Source: Corbicula japonica
Lineage: Eukaryota; Mollusca; Bivalvia; Venerida; Cyrenidae
Reading direction: 5' to 3'
Assembly: GCA_038501625.1 (NCBI GenBank)
Contig: JAZAYU010000002.1
Coordinates: 17,164,053-17,228,052, forward strand
DNA: 64,000 nucleotides
A program made the position numbers and the translations under genes. Positions 11,111 to 24,100 of this stretch are shown here, piece by piece. Within the stretch, counting starts at the first letter, position 1, and each line of letters starts with the position of its first letter. The notes below the pieces were generated by a model. The model made no database searches. It saw nothing but the letters and a program-made list of their open reading frames with translations, and had not been told where the DNA came from.

Positions 11111-13970
11111 CAGCAGATCTGACTGCTCTTTGATTTAAACAAAGTTAATCTGAATGCAAGTTTCGTATCATAACCAGAGTATTATAATACCACACTGGCA
11201 AGCTGTTAAAGTATCTTGGGAAAATATCCATATCGCAACCTGGTCTCCAAAATATTTCCTTATTAGAAGTTATAATTTTAGTGTAAATTAGAGCCGTGCG
11301 ATTACGGCCTCGTATTTCTTCCCAATTCCACGGATCCTTCACACAAAAAAGGAAAACTGAATCAGCAGATTATTAAGCTTTGCTGGCTTAAGTTTTCGTA
11401 CATTGCCACTTGGATATAATCTAAATAATGTACACTTAAAGCTGCACACGAATTGCTGACTGTAACCGTCTTCCATCGTCACTATGACTCAAACCGGCAT
11501 CAGGATCGCCGAAGCTTTACGAATTTAGTAAAACCTCTTATCTTCACTGAAGATATAACTATTATTAGAACGCTGAAGATGCATATATATTGACTGTCTA
11601 TTCACCCGCGTCGTCCTTTAATATCTCGATCAAAAACAGTTTTGTTGTCTCCAGGAAATAGTGTTCTGCTCTCTAGTCGTCCGTGTTTTTAAAGATTTAA
11701 AGCCATCTTATAAACTTCAACTTTCGTTTTTGTTTCAGCATCATACAACTATTTCTTTTTCCTATATGTTCAAGCTTCGTAATTTATTCAAACATATTAA
11801 TTAAAAAGCCACAATATAAGCAAACACAGTAACAATTACATTTAAAACTATCCCGTTCTTGTACGAATTTATACATTGTAAAGTTCCATGGAAAATGGGA
11901 AATTTATCAAAGATCTATTTATTCACTTAAAATCTGAAGCATTATAAATAGCTTTCTATTCGTGCTTGAACTGCGTTCAGTCATGCATATGTATGTCGCG
12001 GTTTCCAATTTCAAAACAACTAGTTATTCAACCGCAATATGGAGAGTACTTAACGATGAAATATTGGGATTTGAGTATCACTTGTTTTTTATACAGCGTG
12101 TTCATGCGAATAAACGTAATGCTTAAATTAGCAATGCGTCAAAATAAATATTTGGATGCAGTTTTGTAAACTTTGTTTATAAAAGCCTTATATCATGTAA
12201 AACATATTTTATATATCATTTAAGAGCATTTTAAATAAGTGTTTTCATTCCTGCATACAAATTTGGGTTTTACCGGTGATTAAGCGATGCTGAAAATATA
12301 ACTTCAAACCCGCAAAGTGACGTACATTGGATTTCCACCATTATGAACAAGAAAAGCAATCGTATATTATCGCAGAAATGAGTTCTACGATAACAAATAT
12401 AATTGTAAAAAGAACTCACAACAGGAAAAAGTATTTTATAATACATTTATCGTAAATTACTTCCGTTTGCTTAAACAAAACATGATTTCGGAAATAAAAT
12501 ATTAATATATAAAACTGTTACACGATAGCAATATAAATATAGTCTGCAAGAAAAAAAAGTATCTATTACATATGCCCGGTTCAGTATAGTTTGAAACTGC
12601 TGTCTGGGGGTTCATTTGCGAAATTTCTCTTTACTGCCTGAAACCAGTTTCTTTACGCCGAATTTTACCATACGAACTTCGAAAAGGTAAAAAAGTGGTA
12701 TGATTCAATGTTTTAATTATTAACGTAAACGATTTTACCGATGGCAACATCGCTTGAACGTACAAGGATACTTTTTACGAACACCAGATTTAGCGGTTCT
12801 TTGAGGGACTATCTCAAAAAACAAATATTTAAACATGACCGCCGCCGCCACCTGTAAAAACCTTATACTCACTACCATACTGGACTGGAGAAGACCTTGC
12901 CTAAATCGACGATCTGGGTCCGGATTTTCATATCTCGAATAAGGCAAGATGATTAGTATTGAGTTATGACACTTGAGACTTAGTTAAAATTTGTTCGTCG
13001 GCTTGCGGCAAAGAAATTTTTCTAAAATTCTGGGTAAATATGCAACATGTTGCATATTGGGGATAAATTAGCTCAAACTGACAAAATGATTAAATTGCAG
13101 TGGGGTTAATGGTTATACCTCTCTGTAACATGTATACGTACTTGGTATATATAATTCAGTCTTCTATCAAGAAAAATACACATTTTTTTCTATAACTAAA
13201 GGTACTCCCATGTAACATGTTCACGGAATATTTTTCGTTTAACAGGCGACATTACTTATGCATTTCGCGGTAAAACGCCATTATGTTGTCAAAATGTGAA
13301 ACAAAATCTCTGATTACATACATGTATGAGAAAACAATAGATAATTCTAAGTTCTTTTCAAATATTGTAGGAACTAAAATGTCAAAATCAAGACCTAAGA
13401 CGCATTTTCCCGTAGCGTGCCCCATTTCAAAGAAACGCTTGAACAATTTTAACACTTTTTTTTTAATTTTCAGACTCTACTAGGGTCAAATTGACAGTCA
13501 GTAATAAAAGTCTTTAAGATCATATCAATGTGCGTAGTTTCAATTAACCACTGGATTTATTCATGAAATGTTTCCTTTAAGACACTAAACATCCCAAACC
13601 ACACATTAACATAATAATAACTACGTGTTGGTTATATGATATTTCGAAAAGCAATAAAGATATCGGAAACACAATAGTACAAAGTACTTAACCTCAATTC
13701 TCTTTCCGTCATTATTTTAATGCGTTGCTACACCATGACAAAGATATATCACAGAATTCAATGTGGGTCAGTTTGCACGTGTTTTCTATTTCTTTATATA
13801 AACATTAGGGAGTGATTCGAATTAGTTTCTTATATGGATATGAATATTTAGTCTAAATGATTTTATTGACATAACATGTAATAAGAAGAGTCTGAACGAG
13901 CGTGCTTTTCTTATCTTTAATTATCTTAATAGAGTACTAGTCTCAGTATCATAAGCATGTGAAATATAAC
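11111..13970. other. Intergenic region
   Basis: AT-rich and mostly unique. A possible minus-strand orphan exon at 12873-12933 is described in the findings. No other coding signal is convincing. Confidence 0.4.
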
Positions 13971-14134
13971 GACTGCCAATGAAAACGCAACACTTTATAT
14001 TTAGGAATATTTTATATGTGTATCGATTGGTTACTTATTGATTTTAAAACACATCTACAATTGCAAATTTATTAACATTTTACACTCATCAAAACATATT
14101 CAAAAAATAAAGACTTGCGTTTTCATTGGCAGTC
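13971..14134. mobile_element. MITE with 20-bp perfect inverted ends
   Basis: GACTGCCAATGAAAACGCAA at 13971-13990 is exactly repeated inverted at 14115-14134, and weaker inverted similarity continues about 20 bp further in on both sides. The 164-bp length and AT-rich core without coding capacity fit a non-autonomous DNA element. Flanks show no clear target duplication longer than TA. Confidence 0.85.
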
Positions 14135-15655
14135 AGTTTATTAAAAGTATTATAGTAGTAACAGTACTTTTGAAGAGATGTTAAAATTACACATGCGTTT
14201 AACCACCATAAAATACAATAGCAGCTGTTATAAGACATTCACTGGTTATGGCCCTTTTGTCGGGTTCCAGGATCTAATGTTAGACTGCGTGCACTTTTAG
14301 GGGCACAGCTTAAATTCTACATCTCCTCGAACAAAATCGGAACAGAAAAATGACAACTCTTAAATGAGTAAATGGACATTTAGTAATGTTCCCAAAGAAG
14401 CACCAAGCATTTTTGATTATAAATTATAGTTAAAATTATCGTATTTCGTTTTCAAATTTCTTCTTTGATACAATGTACACCCCATCTCAATCCAACAAAA
14501 ACAAAAACAGCGATCCAGATTTTCATTGTTCGAGCAATTTACCACGATTGTCGACTTTTAAACACTGTTTTTAAAATCGTACGACATTGACATTATCGTT
14601 AACACTTGAACCATTCTTATGAAATAATATATAAGGTATAATAGTATTTGAAAACGGTCTATACGAGCATAAACGGAAGAAAAATGATCTCAACAAATGT
14701 ATGACAGCTCGCCGGATAAAGTGGCTAGGGACGCCGCAATTCGAAAATCAAAGCACTGAAAGTACTGACGGGTGGCGTTTTAGAGTGATTGTCATAATGT
14801 CACATCATCTATAGATTGTGTGGAGTTTCCTATTGGAGGAGTGTGAGGAACTTTCGGATGGCAGAGCAAAAGTCTGCATTCCCGGCTTCTGCTAATTTTA
14901 TTGTAATTTTTTAGAAAAAATATGTTAACTGTCAAAATTTGAAAATCCCGGCGAGGAGTTTCTGGGGTAACGAACTGCAGATAGTAAACCAATACACGTG
15001 GCAGTATAGCTTGAAATACTACTCTTTGCAATTGTTCGGCTATGGGAAGCTGATCAGTAATAATACAGTTAAAATGTTAACCCACATACCTGTTGCAGAT
15101 TATTTTTTATTCTAATATTCCCGTTAAAATATTGCTTAGTGTTTATGAAACAACTTAATCCATTTCATAGTGAATGACAAAGTGTGGATGGTTATTAAAT
15201 TATGTCACTTTTCATCTCTATTTAGTATACTGTAAACATTATTATTTTTATTATATCATGTTTATTTCTTACTGCTTTTAGCAGTTTTGAACAATATATT
15301 TCATTAATATTCATGCTTATTGTATAATCAAATTTCCCTCCGAATTCTGCATGAATGAAATGCCACACCAAGTTTGAGATAAGCTATCATCACCCCATTA
15401 TTATTCTTGCTATTATCACTGATAAATGTCCAAATGGCCTACCATCACCAGCATCACAGCTCACTTTGTTAATGAGGATTATAATGAAACATAGATTGTG
15501 CAGGGTTTACAACAAAAATGAACTATACATGTTTCTAATTCTTGCTGAAAAGTGACACAGCTGTTGAAATTTCATATAGTTTTTCTACATACAAATACAG
15601 GATTGGCTTGGCCATATTAGACTGGAATGAAAGCATAAATAGGGATTTTACATTT
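14135..15655. other. Intergenic region
   Basis: AT-rich, no supported gene. Short open frames here have no start context, splice context or recognisable domain. Confidence 0.4.
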
Positions 15656-15730
15656 CGAGGGCTAGTGCGAAACTATTCTATATGCTTCATATTTCTATAC
15701 AGGATAGAATAGTTTCGCACTCAGCCCTCG
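15656..15730. repeat. Hairpin-forming inverted repeat of 75 bp
   Basis: Arm 15656-15681 (CGAGGGCTAGTGCGAAACTA and following) pairs with 15705-15730 with one or two bulges, leaving a loop of about 23 nt. The fold is pre-miRNA-sized but could equally be a tiny fold-back element or a local inverted duplication. Confidence 0.8.
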
Positions 15731-18130
15731 ATTTGAAAGAATTATTAGAAGAAATTCAGAAATTAGAAAGTTTTACAATGCATAGTCTGGTGAGTAAATG
15801 TTATAGTCTGCTCTGTGTGCTATATTTAGCACAGGTACAGCACCGTCTACCATCTCATAAACTCATGGAACCTACATAACTGTATGCGTTATTCAAGGGC
15901 ACTAATCCACTGGAGGTAAATTGATCGAAATTCACATGTGAAATTCACATGTATGACATTGGGTGACGTAAACGCCACCCAAAACAGTTTCATGTTTAGT
16001 AGTAATAGGGATATGAAGTATAATAGATCGTTTTTGTCCATCATGTATCGCACATATTGCAATATAATCAAGATGTTTAGTTGGAAAGCAGAAAAAAATC
16101 TGTTTCTGCTTCTTTTTAGTGACCTTGACCATGTAGATGGGCTCAGAAAATGCTGCATTGTAAAACCGCTTTATGTCTAAGACGGCATTATGTCTATGCC
16201 TTATCTGGTTAATAAATATTAAATCACCACGTTAACTTAATCACAGTTTTATAAACCTTCTTTGCATACTTCTCGAGATTTAACGAGATCAGGTTTCCGG
16301 AGGAAAAGGAAAGTTGTTAACCCACCAGTGCCTTCGGGTAAAACCGGTAGTACTTAACGGGTTTTAATTTTGCATACCAATGTAGATGAGTTATTGGATA
16401 GATAATAAAGACGCAGATTGTGGGTTTCAATAACTCTCGCAAGGTTTTAAACTGTTAACCCGAGTAGTAAGTCAGTTATACTAGTGGAAAGAAAACATAC
16501 ACAGCAATGCGGTTGTTCCTTCTTTAAATATTTTATCAATAAATATAAATAAATATTTATTTAACTTTTTTTTTTCACAAAAAATTATGTGACTCATATA
16601 TTTGCCTACGAGTATAAAACTGAGATAGTGACCTGTCTAAAATTTCTAGGTTTCGACTGGTTAGTTTGAAAATTATGCTCCATTTCAACCAATCAACTTA
16701 CTGAGATTTGAGACTGGTCTCTGTTATCAGTTTTATGATATTTTCTCCTATTTTTGTTAACAACAACCAACAATATTCTCTAACAAATACATGTGAAGTT
16801 TTATTTCAAATCTGATAATAACGACAAAAACATTCCAATGAATTAAGATCATACATGTAATACACATTTCTTAAATAATACCATAAGATTTTTGTGTAGC
16901 TTACTTTCGATTCATCATATGTTTTAAACTAGTATAACGGATTTTGTTTTATCCAAAATGAATTAAATTGCAAGTACAAACTAAATGAAGTTGCATTACA
17001 AATTTTCATATCTTGACGTAGCGAGATAAAATCGTAGACTTACAAAAAATTAGTAAAATTCTCTTGAAGAAAAACAGTCAAAACAAGCCTCAAATTTACT
17101 TTTGCATTTTTAAGTCACAATTCTAGCATTTTGCATATACAAGAATGTAAATAATCGATCAGAACGGGCAAAAATAATAAGTATTTTAATCCGTAAGATC
17201 AGTCGAATATATTGTACTTCTATTCAATATATTTCTTTCCAGACACACCGACAATGTGACAAAAACATATTTGTGACAACTAAACAAATTACCTAATTAG
17301 AAAATGTGTAAAGTTCTTTTTCTTTGTCCCAAGACCATTACATGGGTACAGGATTTTTTATTTCTTAAAAATATAACTGCTACGGATACAATAACACAAA
17401 TAATTTTCAGAATATAAAAAAGTCTCCAAATTTGATTTCAACAATGAACTATGAAAACTACTAAAATTAGCCTTTGAAAAGGTTTTACTTTGATAAACAA
17501 GGACATGTGAGATATGTTTGTAAATTACAACTCAAACTATCCCCACGAGAAAAGTTGCTTTCCGGAAAATGACGACATTCCTTGTAATGGCATCACGTCA
17601 TAAAGTTGAGCCGACGCCAATGATGACAATACAGTTCTCGATAAAAGTAATTTAAAGGTAAGTTTATCTAATGAATATGTGAAACCAAAATACTAATTGT
17701 TATAAGAAAATATAAAGTAATTGTAAAATCTTTCCAAATATAGTAACAACTGTAATTTTAAAAACATAACCGAATACACATTTTTACCCATGACGTTCCA
17801 ACATAATGACATAAAGAAATAGTTTCTGTGAAAATGTATATTAAATAGATCTAGTATAAAATAAAATATAAGTGCTACAGCATTTCACTTATATAACAAA
17901 TATGATCAAAAGTTCAAAACTATACTAATCACACATCATTTGTTAACAAACAACATGACAATATATCAAAACTACAATATTACCAACAACTACAAAAACA
18001 ACAATGGTTTTAATATCTCTACAAAAATGTCATCAGCATTAATTAATTATTAAACAAAAAATGTCATCAATATTGTAACAAATCGTCATACAACACGTAA
18101 TGAGGGTTGTAAGTGAGTATAACTGAATGG
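15731..18130. other. Intergenic region with a decayed fold-back copy
   Basis: Positions about 16610-16745 hold a diverged copy of the fold-back family of 25265-25400 (TATAAAACTGAGAT at one end, ATCAGTTTTATGATA at the other, GAGATTTGAGACTGGT inside). The rest is AT-rich without recognised genes. Confidence 0.5.
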
Positions 18131-20010
18131 AACAAGAGCTGTCAAAGGAGACAGCATGCTCGACTATTCGAATCATTTGAAACAAATGCAATTTGAAGAT
18201 TAAAACAATAACAACTATGGCCATACATTCATGTGCAATCAGGAAAAATATTTACAAGTGAATGGTACGGGAGAAATTCTTTTCAAATAACAGAAATAAT
18301 TCCTAAATGTACCATAAATATTAAACTGAATAGGGGAATAACTATGAAATATTTCTGAATTTGTTAGAAAACTTGTTAGTAATTTTTTATTAGAGACATT
18401 TACTTTTAGTCAAATATCAATCACTTCAGTAATGTTACAGAAAAAGAACTGAAATGAAAATATAATGGTAGTTTGAAGTTGATACCTTAAGTATTTGCAA
18501 AGTTATCGATGAAGTGCACTTAAGTGAAAATATAAGTGAAACTAGAAATGTGTCCATAGGACACGGATGCCCCGCTATGCATCATTTTCAGACACTCAAG
18601 TGCAATGATGGGAATAATACGCGATACACTGCCCTTTCATGGTGAACATTTGTGTCAAGTTTTTTGAAATCCCTCCATTTATAATGAAGTTACAGCCTGG
18701 ACAAGAAAATTCTATTTTTGGTAACAGTGACCTTGACCTTGGACCTTCAGGCTTGGGTATTGTGCGGACACACTGCCTTTTCATGAACATTTGTGCAAAG
18801 TTATTTTAAAATCCCTCCATTTATAACAAAGTAACAGCCAGGACAAGATAATTCTATTTTTAGTAACAGTGACCTTGACCTTTGACCTACAGGCATGGGC
18901 ATGGTACGTGACACACTGCCCTGTCATGGTGAACATTTGTGTCAAATTATTTTGAAATCCTTCCATTCATAACAAAGTTACAGCCTGGACAAGAAAATTC
19001 TATTTTTAGTAACAGTGACCTTGGCCTTGGATCTACAGGCATGGGTATTGTGCGGACACACCGCCTTGTCATGGTGAACATTTGTGCCAAGATATTTTGA
19101 AATCCCTCCATTCATAACAAAGTAACAGCCTAGACAAGAAAATTCTATTTTTAGCAACAGTGACCTTGACCATTGACATACAGGCTTGGCATGTACGTGA
19201 CACACCGTCTTGATATGGTGAACAATTATACCAAGTTATTTAAAAACCCAATAAGAAATAACAAAGTTACAGAGCGGACACGATTTTGCAAGAAAATTCT
19301 ATTTTTAGTAACAGTGACCTTGACTTTGGACCTACAGGCATGGGTATTGTACGCGACACACCGCCTTGTCATGGTGAACATTTGTGCCAAGTTATTTTGA
19401 AATCCCTCCATTCATAACGAAGTTAAGGGCCGACTGTATATTTTGCTTAACACAAAATGTAAGCGAAAAAGGGGCATAATTTGAAAAATATTGGAAGATG
19501 GGTTATGGGTCTTGTTGGTTATGATGTAGATTTTGATGGTGAAAATATATTTCAAGTTTCAAGGCAATATCTCAATTAGTTTTAAAGTTAGAGGCAAAAT
19601 GCATATTTTGCTTGACACAAAATATAAGAAAAAAGGGGCATAACTTGAAATATATTGACAGCAGAGTTATGGGTCTTGTTGGTAATGATGTAGAATTTGA
19701 TGGTGAATATATATTCCAAGTTTCAAGTTGATATCTCAAGTAGTTTATAAGTTATGGACCAAAGTGCATATTTTCCTTAACGCAAAATTTAAGTGAAAAA
19801 GGGCATAACTTGAAAAATATTGGAAGCAGAGTTATGGGTCTTGTTGGTAATGATGTAGAATTTGATGGTGAATATATTTTCCAAGTTTCGAGTTGATATC
19901 ATAAGTAGTTTTCAAGTAATGGACCAAAGTGCATTTTTTGTTTAACGGACGCCGACGCCGACACCGGGGCGAGTAGGATAGCTCCCCTATTCTTCGAATA
20001 GTCGAGCTAA
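18131..20010. mobile_element. Composite tandem-repeat element with GCTCGACTATTCGA-type ends
   Basis: The left edge carries GCTCGACTATTCGAA (18157-18171) and the right edge the inverse TTCGAATAGTCGAGC (19993-20007). Inside, about 18600-19420 holds five or six units of about 145 bp containing CTATTTTTAG and GTGACCTTGACC; about 19425-19945 holds three units of about 180 bp with GGGCATAA and GTTATGGGTCTTGTTGGT. At 18541 the start of a different element class (AATGTGTCCATAGGACACGG) appears without its matching end, so this is a chimera or nested insertion. The structure matches tandem-repeat-containing MITE or Helitron-like elements known from clams and oysters. Confidence 0.8.
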
Positions 20011-20018
20011 AAAAAAAC

Positions 20019-20757
20019 TATTTTTTAATGAAGTGCAATGGAGATAGAGGTAATTTCATAATTCACATATATTTAAAAGAAGCCTTTCAAAAACTATTAA
20101 AGGAAGAACTTTGAGCGCTATACTTAAAGTATACAAATTAATAATGTTTCATTATGTATTCAATTACTTGGAGTGTCTAACATGTTTTGAATGCGAAATG
20201 GAGAAATGGTTTAAATGCCTTTAAAAATAAATTATATAAGCAAACATAGTCAAAATAATTTTGGAAGCATTTAAGGTCTAGTTGGAAATGAAATAGGTCA
20301 TGATGGAGCCATTTCGTAATATGAGAATTATCAAAAATATATGGGCCAAATGGTTAAGAACTAAACAAATCTAAGTGAAAAGAAGGCATAAAACTGAAAA
20401 CAAAATTGAATGAGTTATGCAGCTTGTTAACAATGAAGCAGGTCATGATGCTAGGCAGTTAGTTTATGATCCGTACCAGTTAAAGGCCTACAGAATGTAA
20501 ACATTTAATATTTTTTATGTAGCATGCCATGTTGATTATATATAAAGATCATGATAGGTGGCTTTTCAAGCATTTGAAAGTATTTGTAGTAAAGTTATGG
20601 GTCATAATGAATACAATGTTCAAGCTCCAAGTTAACATCTGAAGAAGTTTCAAAGTTATGGACCAAGTGCGCAAGCATTAAAAGGATGTCGAAAGCCAAC
20701 GCAAACGACGACAGAGGCAAGGAGGATAGCACCCTGATACGAGGAGTCGAGCTAAGA
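20019..20757. mobile_element. Decayed relative of the preceding element
   Basis: Weak copies of the GGGCATAA/GTTATGGG-type units occur near 20380-20640, and the right end reads GAGTCGAGCTAAGA after a GACGAC-rich run (20690-20757), matching the right end at 19950-20010 with several changes. No left end is clear. Confidence 0.55.
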
Positions 20758-20871
20758 ACTACTCTAGAAAATTGCAATGAGTATTAATAATCACAGTATA
20801 GAAGGGTCATGTCTCAACAGTGTATTGCACGTCTCATTTGCGGCGGTTCCCCTTGAAACAAATTATCTTCA

Positions 20872-20877
20872 TTTATT
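20872..20877 (-). terminator. Poly(A) signal of the 7TM receptor gene
   Basis: TTTATT on the plus strand is AATAAA on the minus strand, 115 bp past the TAG stop of the last receptor exon (20992-20994). Confidence 0.55.
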
Positions 20878-20991
20878 TCATAGAAAACGCAAATTGTAAC
20901 AGTTTTTTAGCCAGCAAATAAAATTAGTGTTATGATTAAGCTCGACTTTCATCACCTTACAAAACTAAGATGATCCGAGTCATGAGATGCT

Positions 20992-21122
20992 CTACGATTC
21001 ACCATCTGTGTTATCTGGACGCTCACATGTCATCACCCAGATCGCCATGGCGACTTTCCGGTAATAGTCATTCTTCATCTCTGCTTGTGTCCTCCGGGAA
21101 CTCGTGTATAATCGCCCTTCGA
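20992..21122 (-). CDS. 7TM receptor last exon: distal C-tail
   Basis: Acceptor AATAAATTCAG at 21123-21133, preceded 11 bp upstream by a second AG with a better pyrimidine tract (CCCTTCAG). Only the inner one keeps frame with the GCAA/GTAAAA donor. It then reads 42 codons to TAG (20992-20994): EGRLYTSSRRTQAEMKNDYY and on, rich in basic, Ser and Thr residues as in receptor tails. Lack of a family motif makes this less certain than the helix exons. Confidence 0.65.
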
Positions 21123-24100
21123 CTGAATTTATTCTGAAGGGCAATCTAAAAGGCGTATAATAATGAGAGGTTTAATCGGCAGGTAAATAGTTTGTAAAAC
21201 ATATTTTTTGTAACATTCTTTTATCCAAAACTTAAACATGCCTTAACTTGGAACGGGATTTTAATACAGTACTAATCTTTTAAGCAACTGAACAGGTTTT
21301 GTTCGAATTATTCTGTAATTTACAATAACGTTAAAAGAAATATCCCTGGTGGTTATAAATATGTAATTGAAATCTATCATTCTGATCCTACAACAAAGTA
21401 ATCAATTTAAATGAATTCCAGTAAGTTAAATATCATTTCTACAATGTGTAATGAAAACAACGGCCTTGCAATCCATACAACGTTTAGTACAAGCAACTTT
21501 GGTTGTGTGTGTGGGGTGGGGGGGAATAAAAATAAATTTCAAATACAATAACAAAATGTGTTGACATTCATGCAATATCTAACAACATGCATATAAATAT
21601 TACAAAACAAAAAAATAACAAAAAAAATAACTTTTTGTATGTATTACAGTGACATCGGTTGTCATCGGTTGTGCATTTGTTTGGTGTCAATGAAAACTAT
21701 TTCACTGATACAGAACGAGCAGATTTATTCAAAGAAACGGGACAATTACTTCTGACCATATTCCAAGAAACGGAAAAGTAGATAGGTTAATAAGCCATAC
21801 GAGAATGTCGTAGGGGTTTGGTGGAAACTTAATTTTTCGTTTCACTTTTCCATTCGTTCTTGTGATTTTTTCTGATGAATTTGTTTACATAAACGTATAT
21901 TCCCTTTTTAACAAATAAGGGTTATTTTGAGCTCCGTTTTATAAACAAATAACGACCACAAATATTATCAAGAAAAAGAATGTATATAATAATATGAAGT
22001 ACAACCTTGAAATAGTTTCATATCAAGCTCTCGGCTAACAGGGATCACCCTAACAGAGGCTTGTGTTGTTCTGAATCTGGGCCCTTGTTTCCAGATTCTA
22101 GAGGAATGGGATATTCCTGTACTTTCTTTAAGTTAGTATGTCTGGACCAAGCAATCTACAATTTGTGCAATGTTAGCGTGTTAAAGGAAGAAAAAGGAAG
22201 TTGCACTTCTTGAACGTTTAATGCAGTAAAATCCCTTATACAGACAAACCCAAAATTAAGACATCTCCGAAAATTAGACCACTGTTTCAATGTGACTTTT
22301 ATTACATATCTACATCGGATATTAAAACTACCCAACTATTAAGACCACTCTTAAGTCCTAGAGGGGATTTTAATAGAGAGTTTTCCCTGTATTGCCTTCA
22401 ATTAAGGGAAAAGTTCATTTAACTTCCATAACTAATTTCTCTTCCAGTTGGAAACATTGCGAAATTCTGAATGAAGTAACATTACACTCACAATCACAAA
22501 AATTGACAGTTGATCTTGTACAAATAGGCTAAGTACTTTATTAAAGTCAACGAGAAACAACGGATTCGTAATACATGATCATGCATAGATAGCGATGACA
22601 TAATCTTTATAACAATACACTGCACTTTTTTACAAATTTTTAAAAATCATTTACTTGAAAACACACATACGAATAAGAGCACGTCACTAGAAAAAGGTGT
22701 CTTGGATAAGCTGACGTCAATCCTTGAAATGATGTCATACTATTTAGCAGACGACAGTAATCATCATGCAATGTAAAATTAACATTATATAGTCAGCATA
22801 TTTTAATAAAATCACTTGTGAGAAAATAACAAGTTCTTTCCAAATACAGTAACAACTCAAATGTCGAAACACATCACCAAAGAAACATTTTCCCGTGAAG
22901 TGCCCCAATTAATGGCTTCGAAGCTAGATTAAACATCATTTTACTGGTTCAGTCATCGCAGAGCAGAGACATTGGAACTTAAGAGTACAAGGAAAAAACT
23001 AATTATAGAACCATCTTTGTACCATTTACAAACCTTAAGCGGGCGGTTTTATAGAATATTATATGAGTTTATACTTGACTTTAAGCGTTGTTGAGTGATT
23101 TTTTTTGCTTTCCTATTCAAGAAGTGCAAAGTAATTAAAGGAACTGTTAGAAGAAAGAATGCGTACTCAATTGTTTTATTAGATCTTAAAAAACAAGTGC
23201 TAAAGAATTTACTGTGTGAAGTACAGAACAAACACTTAAAGTGAACGAACTTTAAATGATACGAACATCTGAGCAGGAATAGGTTTCAGTGTGCAAATAA
23301 CAGCATTTTCGAATAAAATTTACTTCGGAAACAGTTTTCGTTAAATGATTGTAACTTGTTTATATAAAACAAAAGAAAACCCGAGAAAGATTACTACAAA
23401 TTTCGATTTCAGTTAGATTTTGGCTTGCAGTCAAAACATCAAACACGATGCGCGGCGACTGATATTTTCGTTCAGAAGTAGCCCGGGAAGTATAACTGAC
23501 AGAACGTTGTTCATTATTTATCACGCCTTCAGGTTGCTTTATTATAAGCCACAACTTTTGTTATTATTTCAAAATCCTCAAGGGGAATGAACGCACAGCG
23601 ACAAAAATTTGATTGACAACAAAATCAAATTGGAAGAAAAATTCAGCGTCTTTTAATTAGAGCAGCAGCTCTAACAGTCGTCGCACGACAAAAAACGTGG
23701 TCGACGTCTTGTGAAGTGCTCCAGCGCAACAGGTGTTTACGGAGGTTGCTCGCTAGGTCAAAATCTAATCGAAATTGAATTTTGTAGTAAATATCTACGT
23801 CATTAACTTATAATTGTGCAACAAATTGAGATAGGAAAATCAAGAAAAGATAAAGACTTGCTTCAGAAATTAGTTAAAGCAAATGAACTACAGACTGAAA
23901 TGTTAACAACAACTATGTCAAAATGAGGAACAAACACTACATAAACTATTTTAAGTTTTACTTGCTTTAATTTGGGAGGGTGTCAACTTCCGGAACGTTT
24001 CTCTGTCCATACCGAACACAATAGCATTTAGAGCTCCTAAAATGATAAAATAAGCAGTTATGTTTGGGGTTGTAAAGGAAAGTCAGTTTGATAAGGTGTT

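Noticed and set aside
14792..15031. 79-codon minus-strand frame
   Set aside because: No domain, no splice context and no start context; composition is that of the surrounding DNA.
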